From Bacillota bacterium (lineage in GTDB: Bacteria > Bacillota > Sulfobacillia > JAJZIM01 > JAJZBP01), in assembly GCA_021798855.1 (NCBI GenBank), contig JAJZBP010000083.1:1-8430 (forward strand): a stretch of DNA of 8,430 nucleotides, written 5' to 3'. Made by a program: the position numbers and the translations under genes. This document shows positions 1 through 5,043 of the stretch, in pieces. Under the pieces are notes generated by a model, which ran no database searches, had not been told where the DNA came from, and saw only the letters and a program-made list of their open reading frames with translations. Position 1 is the stretch's first letter. Every line of letters starts with the position of its first letter.

Positions 1-839
1 GCAAGGTCATCTGGACGGCCAAAGTGCCGGCGCCGGACGACGTCGCGCCCACGCCGCAGGGAACGCTGATCGTCAATTCCGACGCGCACAGTCAGGTATA
101 CGAGGTCAGCGAACGCACGGGGAAGAGCATTTGGACCGATGGGCAGTTCAACCATCCGGGGGCCGGGCCGGGGCAACTCAACCACCCCGAGGATTCCTTC
201 GGGATGCCCGGAGGGAAGGTGACGATCACCGATCCGTACAACTTCCGGGCCATTCAGGTGGACAAGTCCTCCGGCACCGTCATCTGGCAGTATGGACATA
301 CGGGAACGGCGGGGACCGCGCCCGGCTACCTGTGGGAAAACAACGACGCCGTGCCGTTGAAAAACGGCGATGTGCTGCTGACCGAGGCCGGGAACCCCGG
401 AGTGTTTCCCCCCACGGTGCTGGAGGTGAACCGGGCGGGGAAGATCGTGTGGAAGACCACTCTGCCCCAACTCGGCTATGCCTCCGACGCCATGCCGATG
501 GGCGGGGGGCGCTACGTGGTCGCCAACTGGGTCAACGGCGGCAGCATCGACGTCTTCAACCGCAGCGGCAAAATCCTCTGGTCCTACGGGCCGGCGAGCG
601 GGCCCGGGAAGTTGGACCACCCCTCCTCGGCGGAGCCGCTTCCCAACGGCAACTTCCTGGTGTCCGACGACTACAACGACCGCGTGGTGGTTATCAACCC
701 GAAAAAGAACGCCATCGTCTGGCAATACGGGGTCACCAAGCAACCGGGGACCGGGCCGAACCACCTGATGGGCCCCACCGACGCCAAGGCCGCGGGGGAA
801 CTGCTGCCTCCCTACGTGCGGGGGGTGGGCGCAAAATAG
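1..839 (+). CDS. Beta-propeller repeat protein (PQQ/NHL-like), 5' partial
   Basis: The reading frame is open from the left edge (first whole codon at position 3) to TAG at 837-839, so the start lies outside the window and the visible 278 codons are a C-terminal part. The protein consists of blade-like repeats of about 45-55 residues. Each has a segment of the form G-K-x-I/V-x-W (KVIWTA, GKSIWTD, GTVIWQYG, GKIVWKT, GKILWSYG, NAIVWQYG), followed by a Gly/Pro/His-rich turn and a strand such as GNFLVSDDYNDRVVVI. This spacing is typical of PQQ-like, NHL or arylsulfotransferase-like beta-propellers. Such proteins are often extracytoplasmic, but the N-terminus that would show a signal peptide is missing. 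No catalytic residues can be assigned, so the substrate is unknown. The fold is fairly sure; the function is not. Confidence 0.8.
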   Translation, partial: KVIWTAKVPAPDDVAPTPQGTLIVNSDAHSQVYEVSERTGKSIWTDGQFNHPGAGPGQLNHPEDSFGMPGGKVTITDPYNFRAIQVDKSSGTVIWQYGHTGTAGTAPGYLWENNDAVPLKNGDVLLTEAGNPGVFPPTVLEVNRAGKIVWKTTLPQLGYASDAMPMGGGRYVVANWVNGGSIDVFNRSGKILWSYGPASGPGKLDHPSSAEPLPNGNFLVSDDYNDRVVVINPKKNAIVWQYGVTKQPGTGPNHLMGPTDAKAAGELLPPYVRGVGAK

Positions 840-952
840 CTTGGGGGCGGCGCGGCGTGGAAGGGGAGGCTTACGGTTTCGTGAGGGCGGCGTCCCCATC
901 AGGGGCGGGAAGGGGACCCACATGCCGATGGCATGAGGGGAAGGTTCCCGGG

Positions 953-988
953 TTCAAGGAAGGAACGGCTTGCCGTTCCTTCCTTGAA
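953..988. repeat. Perfect 17-bp inverted repeat
   Basis: The left arm ttcaaggaaggaacggc (953-969) is exactly complementary to the right arm gccgttccttccttgaa (972-988), with only TT between them. It would form a very stable hairpin or cruciform. It lies 114 bases after the propeller stop and is followed by AAAA, not a T-run, so it is not a standard intrinsic terminator on the + strand. On the minus strand it would be followed by A/C-rich sequence. It could be a dispersed palindromic repeat or a transcript-stabilising hairpin. Confidence 0.8.
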
Positions 989-1091
989 AATGGAGGGGTT
1001 CCGATTGCCGTCCCCAACCACCGGTGGCCGCGCCGCTCGTCGCTCCGGCAGGGCGAGCCAGGTTAAGGAGGATTTTTGCCGCCAAGCGGAC

Positions 1092-1413
1092 CTTTTCCCC
1101 CGCCGTGGGTTGTTGCCGTGGCCGTTTGACGACAACCGGCGGAAAAGACCGAGTATGGTCGGATGAACACACGCCGGTCCGGCCATACCCGGCCTCATCT
1201 TGTTTATAGCCTGGGAGCCGCCCTTGGCGGCGAACTGGGCGTCGGAGGGTTGAGTACGACCGCAAAGCGGTCGGTGGAGAGTGAAGCGGAGGGATCCTCT
1301 TTCGTCCGTCGCGAAGCGAATGTAATCCCGGAGCTTCACTCCACGTTTGGCGACGGTCCTCGGCGCCACAGGTGGCGCCTGCGCCACGCTCCAGGCGACG
1401 GGCGTATGTACGC
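1092..1413 (+). ncRNA. Candidate structured RNA or remnant element, class unknown
   Basis: A run of helices can be drawn by eye. They are: CTTTTCC (1092-1098) with GGAAAAG (1141-1147), continuing as GCC/GGC and GGTTGT (1108-1113)/ACAACC (1132-1137); an 11-bp stem 1153-1163/1178-1188 that includes one T-G pair on the + strand; GCCGCC-CTT-GGCGGC (1217-1231); CGACCGC-AAA-GCGGTCG (1257-1273); GTGGAG..TGAAGC (1274-1287) with GCTTCACTCCAC (1333-1344), enclosing GAGG-GAT-CCTC (1289-1299); GGCGCCAC-AG-GTGGCGCC (1362-1379); and GCGTA-TG-TACGC (1402-1413). The G-U-compatible pair weakly favours the + strand. I do not recognise the family. No promoter was seen for it, and no ORF in this window is an obvious partner. 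Confidence 0.35.
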
Positions 1414-1464
1414 AGACGAACCCCTCGTTTTGCCAGGTTGTCCTTGGCGCAATAGTCACAGTTT

Positions 1465-1498
1465 GGTCATTTTTTGACCGGTAAGTTTATGCTATACT
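1465..1498 (+). promoter_or_regulatory. Probable LCP gene promoter with extended -10 and a small dyad
   Basis: TGCTATACT (1490-1498) is an extended -10 element (TG-N-TATACT). The -35 is poor: the best TTGACC (1474-1479) is only 13 bp away. A small inverted repeat, GGTCA-TTTTT-TGACC (1465-1479), sits where a -35 box or activator site would lie. Transcription would start near 1505. This is inference from motifs only. Confidence 0.5.
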
Positions 1499-1552
1499 TT
1501 TGCCGATTCAGCGGCTTGATCGATGGCGGAATCCAAACAGAAGGTGATTTTT

Positions 1553-2848
1553 TTGTCGCACCTCAGAAAAAACGAAATCAACAAAAGGAATAATCGCAAA
1601 ACCATTGCTCTTTTCATCCTGATTCCGGCCCTGATTCTGGGGCTGGTGGCCTTCCTTTGGGGAGCCAACCTGGGGACGGGAAGCGGGGGGTTGGGCGGGG
1701 CACTCTCCGGGCTGAACCCGTGGGGCGGCGGGGACACCGTTCTCCTGCTGGGGATCGATGCCCGGCCGGGCGAGACCATCGGACGCTCGGACACCATGAT
1801 CGTCGCCAACTTCAGCCCGACCACGCACCAGATCAGCCTCTACTCCATACCGCGGGACTCGCGGATCAGGATTCCCGGGCACGGCCACGGCAAGATCAAC
1901 GCCTGCAACGCCTTCGGCGGGCCGCAACTGGCCCTGACCTGCGTCAACAACCTCCTCGGAACGCAAATCCAGCAGTACGTCCTGGTGAATTTTCAGGACT
2001 TCGTCAACGTGATCAACACCCTGGGGGGTGTTGACATCAACGTGCCCTACCCCTTCCAGCACCAGGGCGGGAGTGCCCTGACCACCATCAACCTAAAAAA
2101 AGGCTACCAACACCTGAACGGGGAGGAGGCCCTCGGCTTCGTCCGCTGGCGGGACGGGGCACTGGGGGACATCGGGCGCACCCTGCGCCAACAGGAATTC
2201 CTGAAGGCGGTGGCCAAACAGACCTTCCAGTTGGGAACCATCCTGCGCTTGCCGCAGGTCGTGCCGGCGCTGGCGAGGGCCGTGCACACCAACCTGAGCG
2301 TCGGGCAAATCGTGGGGCTGGGAGCCATGGCGCGCGGTTGGGGAACCCTGCGGCTTTTGTCGGAAACCGCGCCCGGGGCGTTTGCCACCATCAACGGCCC
2401 ATCGGCGGCCATTTACGGTTCGAGCTATTGGCTGGTGATCCCCCGGGACGTGCAGAAAGCTTACCAGGGTCTCTTGGCGGGGAAAGTGCTGTACCCGAAC
2501 CTTTTCGATCGCAAGGCCCAGGCGCTGGCCCTGGTCTTGGGGGGGCAACCCGCGCCGGCGGCCAGCGTCCGGAAGATGGTTTCCAAGGAAAAAAAGGGAG
2601 AGAAGGCGGCCGGCAACCCGTCGCCCAACGGGGCGACGACGGTGGTCGTGGGGACGCCCCAGACCCTGAACGGTGGGAGCCCCACCGGGAACATACCCGC
2701 CAGCGGAGGTGCAACCAGCGGAACGGGGAGCGGAAGCGGAGCCGGGACCGGGACGGGCACCACCGGAACGGGAACGGGAACGGGAACGGGAACGGGAACG
2801 GGAACGGGAACGGGAACGGGAACGGGAACGGGAACCATAACCCAATAG
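1553..2848 (+). CDS. LytR-CpsA-Psr (LCP) family cell-wall glycopolymer transferase
   Basis: LCP enzymes attach teichoic acids or other undecaprenyl-phosphate-linked glycopolymers to peptidoglycan on the outer face of the membrane. Numbered from TTG at 1553 (431 aa), residues about 17-37 form one membrane anchor after a Lys/Arg-rich cytoplasmic tip. The LCP domain follows at about 62-222: GIDAR, RSDTMIV, SIPRD (98-102), KIN, NLLG, NTLGGVDINVP, LNGEEALGFVRWR and GDIGRTLRQQ. The conserved Arg/Asp residues that bind the pyrophosphate are present. The tail from about 340 is low-complexity and ends in about a dozen Gly-Thr pairs, with no LytR_C domain visible. The start is uncertain. An in-frame ATG at 1523 has no ribosome binding site, whereas TTG 1553 is preceded by AGAAGG (1539-1544) at 8 nt. 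The gene looks monocistronic, with a promoter at about 1490 and a terminator after 2860. Confidence 0.93.
   Translation: MSHLRKNEINKRNNRKTIALFILIPALILGLVAFLWGANLGTGSGGLGGALSGLNPWGGGDTVLLLGIDARPGETIGRSDTMIVANFSPTTHQISLYSIPRDSRIRIPGHGHGKINACNAFGGPQLALTCVNNLLGTQIQQYVLVNFQDFVNVINTLGGVDINVPYPFQHQGGSALTTINLKKGYQHLNGEEALGFVRWRDGALGDIGRTLRQQEFLKAVAKQTFQLGTILRLPQVVPALARAVHTNLSVGQIVGLGAMARGWGTLRLLSETAPGAFATINGPSAAIYGSSYWLVIPRDVQKAYQGLLAGKVLYPNLFDRKAQALALVLGGQPAPAASVRKMVSKEKKGEKAAGNPSPNGATTVVVGTPQTLNGGSPTGNIPASGGATSGTGSGSGAGTGTGTTGTGTGTGTGTGTGTGTGTGTGTGTITQ
2765..2835 (+). repeat. GGAACG hexamer tandem repeat in the LCP gene tail
   Basis: Eleven uninterrupted copies of GGAACG (2765-2830) are followed by a partial copy, GGAAC. 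They are in frame and encode (Gly-Thr)11, followed by one more Gly-Thr from GGA-ACC. Degenerate relatives of the unit (GGGAGC, GGAAGC, GGGACC, GGGACG) precede it at about 2719-2764. Because the unit is two codons, gain or loss of copies changes the tail length and keeps the frame. Confidence 0.97.
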
Positions 2849-2859
2849 CGGACGGAGAG

Positions 2860-2916
2860 GACGTTGGCCGGGGTGCCCAGAACCCCGGCCAACGTCGTTC
2901 ATCGGAGATTTTTTTT
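2860..2916 (+). terminator. Probable intrinsic terminator of the LCP gene
   Basis: A perfect 15-bp stem pairs GACGTTGGCCGGGGT (2860-2874) with ACCCCGGCCAACGTC (2882-2896), with a 7-nt loop. A run of eight T (2909-2916) follows, but 12 nt after the stem, which is farther than usual. It starts 11 bases after the LCP stop. The remainder of the gap to the next gene carries that gene's promoter. Confidence 0.65.
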
Positions 2917-2984
2917 GACCGATTCGTACCGGGGCTGCCCGTGAGCATAAAGGAAGGGCCAAGCGGCAAATTAACCGGAGAAAG

Positions 2985-3013
2985 TTGATTTGTGGTTTAA
3001 GCTGGGTTAAAAT
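2985..3013 (+). promoter_or_regulatory. Sigma-A-like promoter of the Fe-S/flavin oxidoreductase gene
   Basis: TTGATT (2985-2990) and TAAAAT (3008-3013) are separated by 17 bp, the ideal spacing. They lie in an AT-rich stretch that stands out from the GC-rich surroundings. The leader to the start at 3091 would be about 70 nt and contains a further AT-rich run (3013-3056), so a second promoter there (for example GATAAT) is possible. Confidence 0.6.
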
Positions 3014-3090
3014 AAATCATCAACAAAATAATCAATATGATAATATTTATAAATAGTCTCCGGCGGGCGGGGTGAAGGGAGTTGGGGGGC

Positions 3091-4803
3091 GTGGCCGTCA
3101 TGATCGAAAACGATTGCGTGCGCCGGCCGGTATCGTTCATCGATGCCGAGCGGTGCGTCGGTTGCGGCGATTGCCTGAAATACTGCCCCAGAGGTTGCCT
3201 CAGCTTGGACCGGAGCCGCTGGGTGGTGGTCAGCGACCCGAGCGGTTGCGTCGGATGCCGCCAGTGCCAGCGGGCCTGTTCCTACCATTGCATAACGGTG
3301 AGGGGACCCTTCCTGGGGCTGGAAGACCGTGCTCATGGGCACGATCTGCCGGTGGCGGAGCGGGTGCGTGATTTCAGCGAGGTCCACGGCGGCTTCACCT
3401 TGGCCGAGGCGGTGGGCGAGGCGGTGCGTTGCCTGCGCTGCCCGCGCCCGCGTTGCCGCGAAGTGGGCTGCCCGGCCCACAACGATATCCCGGCGATGAA
3501 CGCGGCCATTCGGGAACTTGATTTCCTGGAGGCTTTGCGCATCCTGACCCGAACGAGCAACCTGCACGCCATTTGCAGCCGCGTTTGCGACCAGTCCAGG
3601 CTCTGCGAGGGCGCCTGCGTCCATTGCCGGGAAGGCGGGCAGGCGGTGGCCATCGGCCAATTGGAACGTTTCGTCGGCGATTGGGCCAGGGAGAAAGGCT
3701 ACGTCAGGACCGAGCCACCGCCCACTCCCACCGGACGGCGGGTGGCGGTGGTCGGTTCCGGCCCGGCTGGTTTGAGCGCGGCGGAGGACTTGGTCCGCTG
3801 CGGCCATGCGGTTACCGTTTACGAAGCTCTGCCGGTGGCCGGAGGAGTCATGGTCTGGGGTATTCCCGACTTCATCCTCCCCTCGGAGCTGGTTGCCGCC
3901 AAGCTGGAGGAACTGCGGACCCTGGGTGTCCAATTTCGGACGGGAACCCGCATCAACCTGGATTACCCCATCGAGCGGCTTTTTCAGGAAGGGGCGGATG
4001 TCGTCTTCCTCGCGGCGGGGGCGGAAAAGGATGATTATTTGGAACTGCCGGGCAACCGCTTGGCCGGGATCACCACGGCCAGCGCATTACTGCGAGGGAC
4101 CAAGCTGGCGCTTGTTTTGTCCCGCGAGTATGCTCTGCCCGCCGTTGGGGAAAACGTTCTGGTTGTCGGCGTCAACACCGTCGCTTTGCACGTGGCCAGA
4201 TCGGCCCGGCGCCTGGGCGCCCTGAACGTCACCGTCATCGACGCTCTGCCGGAAAAGCTGGTCGCGGCGTCGCGTGGCGAGATGGCGACGGCGGCGGCGG
4301 AAGGGGTTAACCTGCGCTTCGAAGTTGCAGCAATATCTTTCTCGGGAAGGGAAAAAGTGGAGGAAGCAGAACTCCAGTGCATGCAAACCGGGCGCGGCTG
4401 GTGGGGGAAAATCCGCTCCCGTCCGCGGACAGGAAGCAATTTCAACCTCCCCGCCGATACGGTGGTTTTCGCCACCGGCTTTTCGATCAGCCAGGAGGTT
4501 TTGGAACTGGCCGGCAAGGCCGGCATCGACACCGACGCCTACGGCACGGTGGTGGTCATGGGGGAAAACGGGCGGACCAGCCGGGAAAAGGTCTGGGCGG
4601 CCGGAGACGTGGTCACCGGACCCAGGAGCGTGGTCGGGGCCATGGCCGCGGGGAAAAAAGCGGCCCGCCATATCGACCAGACCCTGCGTTGGCGCAACCT
4701 GTTCGCCCACGAGGGAGGCGTGTCTTCCAAACGGTTGCGTCCCCTTAAGGGTGAACGCAGGCCCCCGGACCGGCCGGTCGGTCCCTGGCGGGAGGAACCA
4801 TAA
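3091..4803 (+). CDS. Ferredoxin-GltD-like fusion oxidoreductase (AegA-like)
   Basis: This is a 570-aa cytosolic Fe-S flavoprotein of the glutamate synthase small-subunit (GltD) type, fused to an N-terminal bacterial ferredoxin. Two 4Fe-4S motifs come first (Cys 22/25/28/32 and 53/56/59/63). A Fer4_20 region follows with CLRC..C..CP (114/117/122/127) and C-x3-C-x5-C-x3-C (162/166/172/176). The FAD Rossmann motif GSGPAG is at 222-227, with acidic Glu245. A second dinucleotide fold lies near 358-365, with ATG and AAGD motifs near 461 and 503. The order resembles E. coli AegA; the electron partner is unknown. The second fold reads GVNTVA in place of GGGNTA, and the usual YRR after strand two is VID. 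Start: GTG 3091 has AAGGGAG (3075-3081) at 9 nt; ATG 3100 and TTG 3082 are alternatives. It has its own promoter and converges on copZ. Confidence 0.88.
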   Translation: MAVMIENDCVRRPVSFIDAERCVGCGDCLKYCPRGCLSLDRSRWVVVSDPSGCVGCRQCQRACSYHCITVRGPFLGLEDRAHGHDLPVAERVRDFSEVHGGFTLAEAVGEAVRCLRCPRPRCREVGCPAHNDIPAMNAAIRELDFLEALRILTRTSNLHAICSRVCDQSRLCEGACVHCREGGQAVAIGQLERFVGDWAREKGYVRTEPPPTPTGRRVAVVGSGPAGLSAAEDLVRCGHAVTVYEALPVAGGVMVWGIPDFILPSELVAAKLEELRTLGVQFRTGTRINLDYPIERLFQEGADVVFLAAGAEKDDYLELPGNRLAGITTASALLRGTKLALVLSREYALPAVGENVLVVGVNTVALHVARSARRLGALNVTVIDALPEKLVAASRGEMATAAAEGVNLRFEVAAISFSGREKVEEAELQCMQTGRGWWGKIRSRPRTGSNFNLPADTVVFATGFSISQEVLELAGKAGIDTDAYGTVVVMGENGRTSREKVWAAGDVVTGPRSVVGAMAAGKKAARHIDQTLRWRNLFAHEGGVSSKRLRPLKGERRPPDRPVGPWREEP

Positions 4804-4845
4804 AATTCTCCCCGAGGAGGGCTATCCGACCGGATACCCCTCCTC
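4804..4845 (-). terminator. Hairpin terminator overlapping the copZ stop codon
   Basis: Positions 4814-4828 pair with 4831-4845 with a single mismatch (4822 against 4837), giving a near-perfect 15-bp stem. The stem covers the last copZ codons and the stop. On the minus strand it is followed by GGGGAGAATTTTAT, a short T-run. On the + strand no T-run follows, so it mainly suits copZ, though it could also block read-through from the convergent oxidoreductase gene, which ends at 4803. Confidence 0.5.
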
Positions 4846-5028
4846 AGCCAGGGTCGCCTCGATCCTCGCCGGTTTGATCCGGGTCGCGTCGTACTGTACG
4901 GTCACCTTTTTGGCCGGGACTTCCACCGTTACCGCCGCGACGCCGGGCAGGGCTCCGACGGCCTTTTCGATGTGCATTTTGCAGTGGTTGCAGGAGATGT
5001 CCGAAGCGGTGTAGATGGCTGTTTCCAT
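4822..5028 (-). CDS. copZ: Copper chaperone CopZ (HMA domain)
   Basis: This 68-residue protein is a single heavy-metal-associated (HMA) domain. The Cu(I) site S-C-N-H-C has Cys13 and Cys16 near the N-terminus, followed by HIEKAVGALPGV and strands VTVEVPAKKVTVQYD, and ends in LAEEGYPVG. The size and fold match the CopZ/Atx1 type that hands Cu(I) to CopA in the cytoplasm. The residue two before the first Cys is Ile11 in place of the more common Met. ATG at 5028 is preceded by AAAGGAGGT about 8 nt upstream. The copA stop is only 15 nt upstream and the Shine-Dalgarno begins right after it, so the two genes are almost certainly cotranscribed and probably translationally coupled. The stop lies in a hairpin that may terminate the transcript. 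Confidence 0.93.
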   Translation of the reverse strand: METAIYTASDISCNHCKMHIEKAVGALPGVAAVTVEVPAKKVTVQYDATRIKPARIEATLAEEGYPVG

Positions 5029-5043
5029 GAATCAAACCTCCTT

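Larger units (their letters stand above)
840..1460. other. Gene-free interval with many inverted repeats
   Basis: About 680 bases separate the propeller stop from the LCP gene, and no convincing gene was found on either strand. Frames that stay open here, including a stop-free minus-strand frame from about 1465 down to 984, give Arg/Pro/Gly-rich products with no recognisable domain. The interval contains a small hairpin CATGCC-GAT-GGCATG (921-935), a long perfect inverted repeat (953-988), a Shine-Dalgarno-like AAGGAGG (1065-1071) and a densely paired segment (about 1092-1413). A decayed insertion sequence or a non-coding RNA would both explain it. Confidence 0.6.

Noticed and set aside
899..1465. 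Minus-strand open frames as a TnpB or transposase C-terminus (for example the stretch EKVRLAAKILLNLA).
   Set aside because: The resemblance is slight, the zinc-ribbon pattern of TnpB is absent and no other transposase motif is found; kept only as a possible explanation of the structured region.
2765..2835. Regular short repeat that might be taken for a CRISPR array.
   Set aside because: The unit is 6 bases with no spacers and lies in frame in a coding gene, so it is a simple tandem repeat.
2093..2969. Minus-strand frames with long Arg-Ser or Pro-Phe/Val repeats.
   Set aside because: They are translations of the GGAACG repeat in the wrong strand and frame; the LCP protein on the + strand explains the region.
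3007..3933. Long open frame on the minus strand opposite the Fe-S oxidoreductase (308 codons).
   Set aside because: It mirrors a gene with clear ferredoxin and GltD motifs, its product has no recognisable domain, and there is no ribosome binding site or promoter for it.
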